A stretch of DNA of 64,000 nt from Punica granatum (GCF_007655135.1 NC_045128.1:17934230-17998229), one strand, 5' to 3'. Counted from the stretch's first letter, positions 41,301 to 53,489 are shown. The notes: generated by a model from the sequence alone, not told the origin. Made by a program: numbers and translations.

Positions 41301-43590
41301 TTTATTATGTTTACGATTTACCTCGTTTTTCGTGCCGATGCCATTTTATTGATTCCATTATATATCATGTTTGTGTTTGTATTGCATGTTTATTTGTGAT
41401 TCCAAGACCAGGGTGGCATCGACTTTGTAAATGTGTGTGTTCTTATTATGTTTGGCGTCTTACGCATGCAAGAAACGATTAAAACCGATTCTTGGAATTG
41501 ATTGCAATTATATTTTTTGTTTAAATCATTAGCTTCACGATTAATTTACATGTTAGGCGCATTAACCCCGAACAATCATCTTATTAGCCCATAATAATCA
41601 AGGTTTAACTCAATCACTAAACCATTCCACAAACGAGAAATGGGACGCATCATTTGATTAATTAAATCATTCGGAATAAATAATTGGGTAAATTGGTCAT
41701 TAACTTGTAAACGCATCGATGATTTACGGAACGGCGTGAATGCCCTTTTCCATTAAAAAATCCACAATTTTAAAATACCGGGTCGCGTAACGCGAATAGG
41801 ATTGTTGTCTAGGGAGTACTCACGTGCCATGACTCGAGTCCGGGCCCGATTTGAGGCGGCCCGAGTCGCGGCACAAGAATCCTTCTTAGACTCCTTCGCG
41901 TAATACGACCTCCAATTTATACACGAACATTACAATTTTATTATCCAAGGGCATAGTCGCCATTCCGTGATTCACCGATACCCTAGGCTTTAGGGAGTTG
42001 GAAACATCTAGAGCTATGAACGAGAAAGGACAACCCGTTCGGGTGCGAGTTTCATTCGCGTGGTCCATTTCGTTCGTTTTCGGTGTTTCTTTCTTTCTAT
42101 CATAGATTCGGTGGGGAGTATCTTATTTCAGTTACAAAACACGAACAATCGGATTAACCGTACATTCGACTTAATCAAACACTAGATAATGGATAGGCGG
42201 AATGATAGATTCCATTTTAGAGTCAAAACACGAGTTTGGCTAAATCGGTGAAGCCACAGTGACATTTAACTGAATAAGCGTCTTAAAACAAACACACACA
42301 TGTAATCGGCTTAGAACCTCATCCTAATCCGCCATCTATGTTTGCCTAGGTTAGATACATTGTTTGTTAATCAACCCCGGCTAATAACTGATTAAATCAC
42401 GTACATTCGGCCTAATACGCAATTCGTCTGTATCCACTAACACTTATCAGTTGTTGTCAGTTGCTTTCTATATTGTGTCAGTTATATCAGTTTTCTTCTG
42501 TTTTATTCTTGCTTTTGATGATTTATTACGGTGCGGGCCTGAACCCATAGGTCACGTATTGCACGGGGCCCAACGCCCCAAATCACCGAACACGAGGTCC
42601 AACGCCTCTTAACTCACCGAGCGCGTGCAACCCGAGTGCGAGATGGGATCTAGCCTCAATTCACCGTCACACTCCGAATACGGCCTAAGTGGAAGGCGGA
42701 TTCGGATCGAGCGCGTGAAACGTATTTAGATATCACCCGGGAGCTCGATCGGTCCAACGGTTACAGTGGGAATTAATCGGTTCTCCTGCAAACCGTCGGT
42801 TCGATTGGACCCGACCCCCGGCTCCTTGAGCCCGCGTTGCCTTAATTTGTTTATCGGTTATTCAAAACACACGGTGAGCCGGAGTGGAATATTGGCCCAA
42901 TGTAAACCGATCGGGATCCATTTATTTCATTCAGTTGTATTCTGCAATTATTCGAGTGTACGTTGTGAGGATCTTATTTGTACATTTATTCATATACTTG
43001 TAAGGATCCCCGATCGGTGAACAAGAGGTCCGAGTGTAGAATCGGTTAAGTTGGTCTATCATCACCAAAGGATGAGTAAGCTCGAATACTCGCGGTCTCG
43101 GTTCGCGCAGGGAATCGACCATCATGGTTCGATGAACTGTAACGCTAAGATAGCGAACCGATTCCTTGACTCACGAGCCTACTCATCCTTCGGATTCTTG
43201 GCCCAACTCAATCGATTCATCGAATTTACGGAGTTAAAACGGGCGAGTCGAGCACAACTCTAAATCACGTGGTAAATAAACAAAATGACAAGCCTAGCAA
43301 GCTAGAGTACCGAAAGGGCGTGCGGGATATAGGCCCGCACGTAATAGAACCCCCGAATTCGGAATTTTCGGTTCCGTACGACCATTGCCTTAGCATTTAG
43401 GTGTACCCCGTACCCCTAGACCCGGGTAACTTGCCGGCCCTCAACCTTCGGGTAGTAAAATGGCAAGTGGCGACTCCTTCTCACGTGCGTCCGTCGCGCA
43501 TCCCCGGGAAGGTGGACACTCCCAAGCCGCGTTTGCTTAGGCGCGCGCATGCGTGCCCCGACGAGATTAAATTCGGGTGCGCACAATGAC
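38336..43590 (+). mobile_element. Solo LTR S2 (family B) with perfect 5-bp TSD
   Basis: The LTR itself is 38341-43585 (5245 bp), TGTCAGCACCCC to GGTGCGCACA. It is flanked by 'atgac' on both sides (38336-38340 and 43586-43590), a perfect target duplication. No internal region is attached. It sits in the E2 3' LTR about 10-20 bp downstream of that LTR's TATA-like box. It differs from S1 and the E3 LTR by a tandem repeat at 40569-41215. A TATA-like 'ctataagttc' is at 39681. Confidence 0.95.
40569..41215 (+). repeat. ~162-bp repeat x4 inside LTR S2, satellite-related
   Basis: 'cgtgaaccatccgacttc' or a close variant starts at 40569, 40731, 40894 and 41055. Each unit runs through 'aaatgagctgaaatttttac', 'cttgatgttattttaagt', 'aaaatttcagatttttctg', 'ggataaaaaatgtttacccg' and 'ttatttcggtattctcggcc'. 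The reverse complement of the satellite at 18-24.7 kb has the same elements in the same order ('gtgaaccgtcc', 'aaaatgagctgaa', 'cattattataaag', 'aaattttcagattttt', 'ataaaaaatatttaccc', 'ttttcggtgttcagatt'). The fourth unit is the most diverged. Confidence 0.88.
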
Positions 43591-45209
43591 AAATATGCAA
43601 TATATAGGTGAAGCTAATGAGCAATTAAGCAAAACAAAGCACCATTAGGGGCCTCATTAGCAAAAGTCGGTTGCCCTAATGAAGTTGAGGATGAATGTCA
43701 TCCATGCATCTTGATGAAGAAGAGCCAAGAAGTATTAATGGAGATGGAGTTGATGGCTTTAGTGTTGAATTGAAAGACTAAGGATATTTTGGGCTTAGAG
43801 TGCATGAGAGGGAGAGAATGATGCCGAAATTGTTGGGGCAAGGGGCGGTTGCCCTAGGGTAGCCCGTGGGTCCCACGGCCCATGAGGAGAAATCGAGAGA
43901 AAGCTCGGGTCTCGATTGGTCGCGCATTCGAAGTTCGTGGTTCAAATTGAACGTCGAATTGTCGATATACGCGATAAAGTGGATTTAATGAGCCTAAGAT
44001 TGGCATTTTTCGTGGAGAAATGCCCCAGGTCTATACGGGACTCGAAAGCCGGTTTTGCTCATTATAGGTGACCAGAGCGAAGTTGATTCCTTCTGACAGT
44101 GTATCTTGTGTATGCATCTTACGTTGGTCATTTTGACATGAATTGTCAGACAACGTGAACAATTGACCCTTAAGCCGATAATGCAAACGTGGAGCCGGAG
44201 ATGTCCTAGGAGGTCGAAACTGGATTTCTCAGAATGCTTTATGAATTGCTTGGGCTCTTCGGAGATCGCTGTAATCTCTGTTTGTCGAGATCGGACCTCT
44301 AAGGACTTGAAAAGTATCTCTGAGACCTCTAAAGCACTGTTCGGGAGGTCTAGATGAGTTGTGTGATTTATTTCGACGATTCCACGTTGAGCCTTGGGAA
44401 GGCCAGCACTGTGTAAGGTAGGCGTCCGGCGTCAAGTTTCCGTAAAGAGGACCTCCGCATATGCATTTCCACTGAAAATGGCCATTTCTGCTCCTCGGAG
44501 GTTACGCGGGAAACTAAAAAGGGCTTTACTGTTTGTCTTGCCCAATTGCGAATGTCCGTTGGAGTTTTCAGGGCAATGCAGTATGAACTTCGTTTGTTGT
44601 AATTCCGTCAGACCAATCTCCGATTATGCGTTTTCGAAGAGGGGCATACCCGTTTTGTCACTCGGAAGTCATTTGAAGTGTTAGTGTGGCTTCCAAGAGA
44701 CAATCTAAAGCACTACTCATGCTCTGTATGCTTGTGGGGCATGGCCGTATCTGACATTTGGAATTAACTTTTCTCTAGGAAATCGGCATTTTTGGACTTC
44801 CACTGAAAAGTTGCCTGTATACAGAAAGTTGTTATGTATAGAGCAGATGATTTGCAAAGTGCTTTTGAAGACACTTTTCATCTGTTTGGCAATGATGTGG
44901 ATTTTTGGAGTCCAATATTGACTATTTTCTGACAGTCGAGCGAATTATCGAAAAATAGCACTGTTTATGTGAACTCTGGAAATGCCGGTTTTGAACGTTG
45001 TTGAGTTCTTTGGTCACTCTATTAGCTTCTGATGACCAAGGTCATTCTTCTGTCATGTGCATATGTCATCTGCTCAATTTTGCTGACTTGAGGTGAATAG
45101 TGATTTTCTTATTCAGTTAAGCCCATCAACTGTATCCACACTCGAGTCATAGCATTGTATGTTGTCAATGAGCATTGTTTGCTTGATGGACCAAAATGGG
45201 GTGCTAACA

Positions 45210-45225
45210 GCTTGCCCCTCTTTGG
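45210..45225 (-). other. Polypurine tract of E2
   Basis: Minus strand 'ccaaagaggggcaagc' directly precedes the E2 3' LTR (TGTTAGCACC), matching the E1 tract. It confirms this LTR is the 3' one and that E2 lies on the minus strand. Confidence 0.8.
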
Positions 45226-47026
45226 CTGGATGCTCGGATAGAGGATTCGGCTAAAGACATAAAGAAGAAACCCCGTTTTGGTTAGAGTGTTTGCTTTGAC
45301 ATCTCCCTTGACAATCCTTTCCTCACTCTTTGGATACATAGGGAATAGTATACCTAATGCAAAGAAAGAAGAAACAAAATAAGGCTTGGACAAGCTTTTG
45401 TAGAAAGTAAAGAAAAGATATATGAAGTCAACATATGCGGGAATATGAAACGGCATAAAAGGAAATATGCGAAAAGTACGCGGTTTGGAGGAAAGAGTAC
45501 AAAGGTTAACGAAAAGTGCAAAGCTTAATGGAAGTCGCATGGTGAAAAACAATAGACAGGTTTTGCTAGACGCGTGGGTGAGCAGACCCAGCAAACTTGC
45601 GAAGCATAAAAGAAAGCTTGCACAGGTGAGCAGACCTGGCAAGGTTGCAAGAGGCATGAGCGAGTAGGCTCGGCGAACTTGCGAAACAGAAAAGTAAACT
45701 CGCACGGGTGAGCAGACCCGGTAAGATTGCAAGAGGCACGAATGAGCATGCTCGGTGAACTTGCGAAGCAGAAAAGTAAACTCGCACGGGTGAGAAAACC
45801 CGGCAAGGTTGCAAGAGGCACAAGCGAGCAGGCTCGGTGAACTTGCGAAGCAGAAAAGTAAACTCGCACGGGTGAGCAGACCTGGCAAGGTTGCAAGAGG
45901 CACGAGTGAGCAGGCTCGGCGAACTTGCGAAGCAGAAAAGTAAACTCGGAATTTTAATGCAAAGCCCAATGTAAATGCAAATGCTTGGGAATGGGATGAG
46001 GTGTGGAAGGAATCATTGTGATTCAATTTGAGCATTGTACTTGTCAACGGTGCAAGTGATGCTGTAACAGAATGCTTTGTTGCTCGTTGTCGGGTTGCAG
46101 TGCATTTGAATTTATTGGTTGATGCTTTGAAGACTTCTTCCTTGGATCGAGATCATCACCTTTGCGTAAGGCAGACATGTATCCATCAAAGGACGATACA
46201 CTCCAGGACCCGTATTCCTTATCTATGTACATGAAGAGAGAAGCTAATAATTTTCGTCATTCGCATGCTATAGCTGTAATGAAGATGTACAAAGAAATCC
46301 AAGTAACAATGCTTCAGGGATTTTGGATTCTGTGACCATTTGAAGGGTGGCCGTGTCCCAGAAAACTTTGGGTCAAAAGAAAAGCTTTTTGCAGAACGGG
46401 GATGAGCTGTGGAATTTGCATTAAGGTAAAGGGAGGGATCTTTGGGATCCTCCAGATCAAGGATAGAACGATTCGACCTCGTGTTGAAAGGTGTCTCGTG
46501 CCCGGAGAGTCAAAGAGAGTTTGCTTGCGTCGTAGGCTGCCAAACCACTACTCGTTGTCGCTTCACACTGAGTGTAGTTATCATTTCGTGGTCGAGCTGC
46601 CAAAGGCCCCTAACTTTTTCCTAGGTCGCAAGACGCGTGACGACCTAGCGGGGTATTTTTTTATTTGACATTTCCCTTGTTTAGAGCTCACCGTTTGTTA
46701 CGATTGCCCGTATTGGGTCTGATCGCACCTCTCGGTTCCTCTAACTTTTGCCTAGACCGCCCTTTTCGGGTTTTCAGCCTAACGAGGTTTTTGTTTTGTA
46801 CTCTCCTTTTGCCACGGCCCTCCTTTTGCCTAGGCCGTGGCAAAGAGGTTTTCAACCTAGCGGGAAATTTATTCTTTTTCTCTCAAAAGTTCTGAGAAAT
46901 GGAAAGAACATAAGAAGGGAGTGCAAGAGTTAACAGAAATGAAAGTGCCGAGGATTACGCGTGCAAAGAAAAACAAAAAGCAATGTGCATTGAGAAAACA
47001 CCCGCAGTGGGATGAGAGAAACACCA
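45226..47026 (-). mobile_element. 3' UTR of E2
   Basis: The stretch between the integrase stop and the polypurine tract. Blocks at 46316-46390 and 46680-46900 match the E1 3' UTR in reverse. It holds the 82-bp repeat described separately. A 312-residue minus-strand ORF (46047-45109) crosses the repeat and runs into the LTR; it reads the repeat copies in shifting frames and is not a gene. Confidence 0.75.
45562..45950 (-). repeat. 82-bp tandem repeat, ~5 copies
   Basis: 'gcaagaggca' occurs at 45647, 45729, 45811 and 45893, exactly 82 bp apart. The unit contains 'gaagcagaaaagtaaactcg' and 'cacgggtgagcagacccggc'. It occupies the same place in E2 that the unrelated 44-bp array occupies in E1. 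Confidence 0.93.
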
Positions 47027-48088
47027 TCACGGATAGTATTTCTTAAGAGCATCAGCATTGACCGGAAGAGCGTTCTCGTTCCCGTCCATATCATTAAGAA
47101 TGATTGCCCCTCCGTCGAAGACTTCCTTGACAATGAAGGGACCATCGTACTTGTAAGCAAATTTGCCCCGGGAATCTGGGGCGATGTGCAAGACTTTCCA
47201 CAGGACGAGGTAGCCGGAGCTGAACTCGCAGGGACGAACTTTCTTGTTAAATGCTCGGGCCATTCTTTCTGATAGCACTGACTGTGGCAAAGTGCTGTTA
47301 GTCGCCTCTCATTGATGAGATTAAGCTGTTCATAGCGCTACTTCGCCCATTCTGCTTCCTTGAGCTTGTGCTCGGCAATGATCCTTATGGAGGGAATTTT
47401 CACTTCAACTGGAAGAACTGCTTCCATGCTGTAGACCAAAGAATACGGGGTTGCCCGGTAGACGAGCGGACGGATGTCCGGTATGCCAAGAGTGCAAACA
47501 GAAGCATCTCATGCCAGTCCTTGTAATTCACCATCATTTTTCTGATGATTTTCTTGATGTTTTTGTTTGCTGCCTCTACCGCACCATTCATTTGTGGACG
47601 ATATGGAGAAGAGTTACGATGCAGGATCTTAAACCATGCACAGAGCTCGTCAATGAGTTTGTTGTTCAAGTTCTTGGCATTGTCTGTAATGAGAGTTGTA
47701 GGGACCCCGTAGCATGCAATGATGCCGTGCTTGAGGAAGCGTGCCACGGCCTTTGCAGTAACCGACACAAGAGTGATAGCTTCGATCCATTTAGTGAAGT
47801 AATCGATAGCTACCAGTATGAACAAGTGTCCGTTGGATGCTTTTGGATTGATGGGACCAATTACATCCATTCCCCACATTAAGAAGGGCCATGGAGTTGC
47901 CATTGGATGCAGTTCGTTGGGTGGGGCTTTGATCTGATTCGCGTAAACTTGGCACAGATGACAGTGCCTACATGCTTGACGCAGTTAGTTTCCATTGTGG
48001 ACCAGAAGTAACCAAGTCGCATGAGCTTTTTAGCTAGCATGAGCCCGTTCATGTGTGGTCCGCAATTTCCTTCGTGTACTTCTTCCAT
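47027..48088 (-). pseudogene. E2 integrase (broken)
   Basis: The N-terminal zinc region (48088-47879) shows VHEGNCGPHMNG, then METNCVKHV; a one-base loss near 47970 destroys the final CxxC reading frame. The catalytic core (47903-47400) starts at WPFLMWGMDVIG and carries the D-D-E triad: D in GMDVIG, D in LITDNAKN, E in GAVEAANKN. A second frameshift ends the core at WKQFFQLK. The C-terminal piece (47290-47027) has KVRPCEFSSGYLVLWK and ends at ALKKYYP with a natural stop. At least two frameshifts and one stop (near 47345) make it inactive. Confidence 0.9.
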
Positions 48089-48201
48089 GAGACGTTGTGC
48101 CTCATTTTTGTCGACACACCGTAGTAGTGTGGTGTTGAATGAACGGCAGTAGAGAGTCTCACCGCTCAGGAATTAATTTGCTGCAATTACCGAAGAGTTC
48201 T

Positions 48202-49431
48202 CTAGTCATGACGATCAGTGAAAGCAGGGAATTGGCCGGTTTGCAGCAAGTGCTTGATAACTGCATACCAAGGTTTGCCATGGACAGCGTTGATTACATT
48301 GCAATGGGCAGGGCCCTGAGCAATCCCGAATTCGAGGGGTTCGATGAGATTCTCTTTTGTAATGCTCACCATGGAAGGGAGCGTTGCGAGTGCATCGGCA
48401 AATTGGTTCTTCATGCGTGGTGCATATGTGAACGATACTTTCTCAAAGTTCTCCACTAACTCCTCAAGATATTCGTGCTACGGCACCAGCTTGGGATCCC
48501 TCTTCTTCTACTGTTTGAGCGTCTGAAAGATTGTGAGCATGGAATCTCCAAACACTTCGAGCTCCTTGACTTTAAGGTCGATTGCCACCTGCAAGCCGAG
48601 GATACATGCCTCGTACTCGGCTATGTTGTTGGTGCAAGGGAAGTCAATCTTCGCTGCAATCGGGAAATAGCGTCCTTCATGGGATATCAGCACTGCGCTA
48701 ATACCCGACTCGGTAGAATTGACTGCACCATCGAAGTACATCTTCCATCCGGGGGTTTCCTCCTCATCATTCACTTGGAGGATCCCTTCGTCTGGAAAAT
48801 TAGAGTTGATTGGTGAGTCATCAGCAATCGAAAACTCTGCCAGATGATCTGCTTTCGCTTGGCCCTTCACTGATGTGCGCGACACGTATTCGATGTCGTA
48901 CTCCGTTAGTTGACAACGCCACTTCTCTATGTTCCTCATGGAGGATGGACTATCGAGCAGGTATTTCAGGGGATCCGTCTTGGACAACAAATGGATGGTG
49001 TGGTAGAGAGTGTACTGCCGGAGCCTTTGCAAGACCCACACAAGTGCGCAACACATTTTCTTTATTTCAGGGTAGTTAGACTCCCCCTCGGTGAACGTCT
49101 TACTCAAATAATAAATTGCTCGCTCTGCGTGTGTGGAATCATCCTTTTGTCCTAACATGCACCCGAGGGATTGTCGGCGTATTGTCAGGTACAAGATGAG
49201 AGGACGATTCGGTGTTGGTGGGACCAACACCAACGGCTGAATCGGATATGCCTTGACTGTATCAAAAGCTTTTTGACACTCGTTGTCCCACTCAACCGCT
49301 GCATTTTTGTGAAGCAGGCGGAAAAGCAGTTGGCATTTGTCTGTAAGATTTGCGATGAAGCGCGCAATGTAATTCAGCCTTCCCAAGAAACTCTTTATTT
49401 CGCATACTGTCGACGGAGGAGGCAACTCCAT
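48202..49431 (-). pseudogene. E2 RNaseH plus second (archaeal-like) RNaseH
   Basis: 49431-48508 reads the RT connection (FLGRLNYIARFI), then a first RNaseH (LYLTIRRQSLGCMLGQ, AIYYLSKTF) that has Thr where Ty3 enzymes have the first catalytic Asp. A second RNaseH follows: MYFDGAVNS (Asp), IAEYEA (Glu), VFGDSML (Asp), and after two stops at about 48500 and 48476, FADALATL (Asp) in 48456-48202. A second RNaseH with its own D-E-D-D set is typical of the Tat lineage, in which the first copy is often degenerate. The two stops separate the last Asp from the rest. Confidence 0.88.
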
Positions 49432-49536
49432 GATAGCCTTGACTTTATCGGGGTCGACCTCGATACCCTTCTTGCTAACTACAAACCCTAGCAGTTTCCC
49501 CGACTTGACGCAAAAGGTGCATTTTGCCGGGTTGAG

Positions 49537-50208
49537 TCAGAGCTTGTACTGCTTGAGACGCTCAAATAGTCGTGTGAGATTGACTAGATGATCTTCTCCT
49601 TCCTTAGACTTCGCGATCATGTCGTCAACGTAGACCTCAATCTCTTTATGCATCATGTAATGAAAGAGGGTGACCATTGCCCGCTGATAGGTTGTCCCAG
49701 CGTTTTTAAGACCGAAATGCATGACCTTGTAGCAGAATGTGCCCCACATCGTGATAAACGTGGTTTTGACTTTATCCTCCTCGGCCATCTGAATCTGATT
49801 GAATCCAGAGAAGCCGTCCATGAAGGAGAATTGAGTGTGACGCGCGGTGTTGTCCACCAAAACATCAATATGAGGCAGTGGGAAGTTATCATTTGGGCTA
49901 GCCCTGTTGAGGTCTCAGTAGTCGATGCAGACTCTGACTTTCCCATTCTTCTTCTCCACTGGAACAATGTTCGCTACCCATTTAGAGTAATTGCATACCT
50001 CCAAGAATCCCGCGTCTACCTGCTTGATGACCTCTTCCTTGATGCGTAGAAAAAAGTCGGCTCGTTGACGCCGCAAGTGCTGGCGCTTGGGCGGGAATCT
50101 TTCAGTGTTTAGTGGGAGGAAATGCTTTTCGATCGAGGGGTCTAGGCCTGGCATATCAGCGTAAGACCAAGCAAAGACTTCTTGATACTCTGTTAAGAAT
50201 TCTATCAT
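49537..50208 (-). pseudogene. E2 reverse transcriptase (broken)
   Basis: Fingers and palm: VEKKNGKVRVCIDY, then an in-frame TGA at 49915-49917 where related frames have Arg (CGA to TGA), then DLNRASPNDNFPLPHIDV. FSFMDGFSGFNQI carries the first catalytic Asp and EVYVDDMIAKS the YVDD pair, so active-site residues survive. A second TGA at 49537-49539 (LKQYKL then stop then LNPAKCTFC) also fits CGA to TGA. The frame continues into the RNaseH part at 49431. Confidence 0.92.
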
Positions 50209-51049
50209 TCGGGCTCTTTATGCAGGGTCGAGTCCCGTCCCAATTCTGAGGGTGCGTGGTTCTTCTGCATTGCCTATGTTTATTTCTTCGGTTGGCTTGA
50301 CGGAGGTGAGTTGGTGGTTTTCGAGACGATGCAAACTCTCCTCTATTTCGGGCACGTGATTGTCCTCGTCAAGCCCTTCCCCAAAGTATGTGGGTAGGGG
50401 CTTTTCGAGGTGTGTTTCGAGTGGATTCGAATCATTTCTTCCATGATTTAGATTCGATTGGAGCCTGGAAATAGAAGGAAATTGTTTCAGAAATTAACAT
50501 GCTGGAAAAGAGAGCGAGAAAGAGGACTTAGATATGAGAATTCAAAAAGTGCATGTAGGGATTTCATTAACAAAGCCATAACAAAAATACCTCTTCTGTC
50601 ACATGGCTTATGGCATTGCCGGCGTGCAGGTAACATTATATACAAGGATCATCTTACACATCAGCGACTACGGCTGAATAGCACGGGACTGCGGTCCAAT
50701 TGTTCAGCTCCTCGTTCTCCTGTGCCCGGCGGATAGGAGTCCTGGAAGATGTCTCTTCGACGATAGCATAGACGTCTGAGAGTACAAAGGGCGCCTCAAC
50801 CATATCCGAGAAGGAGTCCTCTGACTCGGTGGGTGCGTAATCGGATGTGCCTCCAACAATGAGTAGTGGCCCCGGGAAGAACTGCGAGAGGGGCGGAACT
50901 AGAATGCCCCTGGATAGCTTTTCGTAATGAGCTGCGAGGCGATAGAGATGCTTGCCGCGGCGTGCCTAAACGATCTCATGGCAGGAGGGGCAAAAGCCGA
51001 GTCCCCTCCTATTCCGATATTCCTCCACTTGAACAGGGTGAAGGATTCC
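50209..51049 (-). pseudogene. E2 PR-RT linker
   Basis: This is the part of pol between the protease region and RT. The minus-strand frame can be followed in pieces (for example a Cys-containing FCPSCHEI near 50990), broken by stops. It has no recognised catalytic domain. Cys pairs here could bind metal, but this is not established. Confidence 0.5.
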
Positions 51050-51934
51050 TTATGCATGTGCTCCAAGGCCGGTTCCAGGGATGTTGTCGCTCCTCAACAG
51101 AACTTTCCCTATCATGCGATCGGCCCGAGATAGACCGACTTCTCCGTAGTCTCGGATCGCGGCGATGGTATCGAAAGAGTGGAAAGGGAGATTCTGGTCT
51201 TCGCCGATGCTAACATAGGGGACTGCTGTCTCTTTGTAGATCGCGTAGTCCTCTTCGCCGTTGACAGTGATGAGCTTGCCTTCGACAAAGAACTTCAACT
51301 TCTGATGTAGAGAGGAAGGAACAGCGCTAGCAGCATGGATCCAGGGTCTTCCTAGCAAGAGACTGAATGCATTGGGGATCTCGAGGATCTGGAAAGTGAC
51401 GGAGAATGATCATGGTCCCACGTCGATAAGAAGATCGATTTCCCCGTTTACGTCTCTCCTTGAACCATCGAAGGCTCGAACAGTCGTCTTGCTCGCACGA
51501 ATGCGGCTCATGTCCACATTCATCTGTTTCAACGTGGAGACGGGGCACACGTTAAGAGCCGAACCGTTGTTGATCATAACTCGACCGACGACGTGATTGT
51601 TGCACTTGCAGACAATGTGCAATGCCCGCAAGTGTCCCTGACCCTCTGAGGGAATTTCATCTTCGGAAAAGGAAATCTGATTCGAGAAGATAGAACTCAC
51701 AGTCTCCTCGATCCTCTCTGGTGCAATCTCCTTCGGTACTTGTGCCACGGTGAGAACCTTCAGAAGAGCGTCCCGATGCGGTTCGGAACTTAGAAGCAAT
51801 GCTAGCAGCGAGATGTAGGCCGGTGACTTGGCCATTTGTTCAACCACTTTGTACTTGCTCGTTTTAATCACTTTCATGAAGGCTTCAGCTTCCTCTTCTG
51901 ATACCTTCTTCGTGAGAGTGGATGCGGCTCTCAA
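51050..51934 (-). pseudogene. E2 retroviral-type aspartic protease region
   Basis: 51934-51410 reads the protease. The active-site loop reads GRVMINNGSALNVCP where the family motif has Asp before NGSA; here the codon is AAC (Asn), a change that should abolish catalysis. AFDGSRRDVNGEIDLLI follows. A TGA at 51410 (DVGP then stop) interrupts, then the same frame continues as LGRPWIHAASAVPSSLHQKL and KLITVNGEEDYAIY (51358-51050). Upstream, 52156-51935 is a stop-rich continuation toward gag. Confidence 0.85.
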
Positions 51935-52156
51935 GTTATAACCAAGTGCGACAGCAGAAGTTTTCCCTTTGTCTACAAGCTCCGGACCTTGGTAAACTCT
52001 TCATGAACGCGTAATGCCCATTGCACTCATCTCCTGTTCAGCGTTGGCTACCTCACCCCCGTAATTCTAGGGAACTCGGCTGTCTTGATAGGGCTCTTTT
52101 GCAGGAACCTCGATCATGAACAGGGCGGATGCCACTGCTACTTCTGCGGGAACGTA

Positions 52157-52717
52157 TTAGATGACAAATGGAGCCGGGGATTTGTGTGCTTCCTCCTCTT
52201 CTCCAATAGCGTATATATTGATCATGTTGATTGTGGGCCCTGAGCTTGACCTGTGATCAGGGAGAGGGTTTGCTCGCACATTCGGCGGCTTAACTTCGCT
52301 GAAGGAGATTCGCTTCGCGTCGATCATCTCCTGTATCTTCTCTCGGAGCTTCCAACAGTTGTCAGTTGTGTGACCTGGAGCACCCTGATGAAATTCACAA
52401 CGGATGCTCTGATTCTGTATTGTTGGATCGAAGTTAGGATACGGAGCCTCCGATCGAATCATGTTCCTTGCTAGAAGTTGCCGATAAATGTGGGACAAAG
52501 AAGCAGGCAGAGGAACAAATTGTTTGCGCTGGCGAGATGGGGTAGCATTGCCCTGTTGAGCTTGCGAAGCAGGAGTCCGTTGCGCCGGCTGAGGAGGTCT
52601 CGAAGTCGGGGCTCTGCTCTGGACTGGGGCGTGTTGTTGTGATGGTGGCGGCTGAATGATGAGCGGCGGGGTTGGATAATACACCTGTTGTGGCTGGTAG
52701 GGTGGAACATAATGCAC
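52157..52717 (-). pseudogene. E2 gag C-terminal part with zinc knuckle
   Basis: A Gln/Pro-rich linker (residues 1-70) precedes SLSHIYRQLLARNMI and then CEFHQGAPGHTTDNCW, a C-H-H-C arrangement that takes the place of the usual CCHC knuckle in this lineage. NMINIYAIG near the end leads toward protease. Two adjacent stops near 52770 separate it from the upstream gag core. Confidence 0.8.
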
Positions 52718-52899
52718 GAGGCCTGCATGTGCTTGAGGAGCCGAAGGTGCAGATGCATAGTTTACTGGAAATTACTACGAGGGTTGATGCCCCGAGTTGA
52801 CAGCACTAACAGTGGCATCCTTGGTCCTTCTGGAAGTACTGACGGCTTGCTTCTTCGGTGCCTCCCCTTCTTTCTTGCTAGTCGGTCCCTCGATCCTCC

Positions 52900-53457
52900 C
52901 TAACTTGATACCCATATCGAGCTTCTTCTCGGCTTCAATAAGCTCGAATGGTATACACCTTTTAGCGTGGAATGAAACAGTTGAACTTGCTGGATCTCAC
53001 TGATCGGAGGGATATGCTTCGCCGCTTTTCCCCTCCACTCTGTTGCGTAGGCTTCAAAAACCCGATTTTCCTTCATCTCCATGGTGCTCAGCTCCAGAAG
53101 TGTAGGCGGTGTCTCCGCACAGAAGCGATATTGATCGAGGAATTTCTGAGAGAGGTCCGCCCAAGTTAGGATGTCCTCTGCTTTTAGCGTCATGAACCAA
53201 TCCAGTGCTGGTGCCATGAGACTGTCCTGGAATGTCTGAATTATGAATTCCTCGTAGTTCCAATACTGCAACATCTTGCTTTGATAGTGGCGGAGATGAT
53301 GCCTTGGATCCTTGGTCCCGTCGTATCTCTTAAAGTCTGGAATTTTGATTTTCGAGGGCAACCGCATGCCCGGGAACAAGTTCCAGTTAAAGTCGCCATA
53401 ATCAAGATGGGACGTGCCTGCTTGGAGGGCTCGGATGGTTTCCTCCATTCTCTTCAT
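52900..53457 (-). pseudogene. E2 gag core (capsid-like)
   Basis: KRMEETIRALQAGTSH opens the piece, then FPGMRLPSKIKIPDFKRY, GTKDPRHHLRHY, and TFQDSLMAPALDWFM and LSQKFLDQYRF, the typical retrotransposon gag fold signatures. A frameshift with a small deletion near 52950 (HSTLKGVYHSS) throws it out of frame; the next frame continues LIEAEKKLDMGIKLGRIEG. Confidence 0.88.
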
Positions 53458-53489
53458 TCTTTTCTCCTGCTCATTTTCAAGAGGAATAT

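Larger units (their letters stand above)
34896..45209 (-). mobile_element. 3' LTR of E2 (family A), interrupted
   Basis: On the minus strand it starts TGTTAGCACCCCATTTTGG at 45209 and ends 'catttgggtccgtaca' at 34896. Solo LTR S2 (38341-43585) plus one target copy split it; without them it is about 5064 bp. It is longer than the E1 LTR partly because of a GC-rich minisatellite at 37735-38015. The sequence beyond the outer end, 'ttgtc' (34891-34895), should be one target copy of the E2 insertion. A TATA-like box (cctatata read on the minus strand, 43601-43608) lies just upstream of the S2 insertion point. Confidence 0.87.

Noticed and set aside
45109..46047. 312-residue minus-strand ORF, the longest uninterrupted frame in the window
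   Set aside because: It crosses an 82-bp repeat (not a multiple of three, so each copy is read in a different frame) and runs over the LTR boundary at 45209. No domain is recognised.
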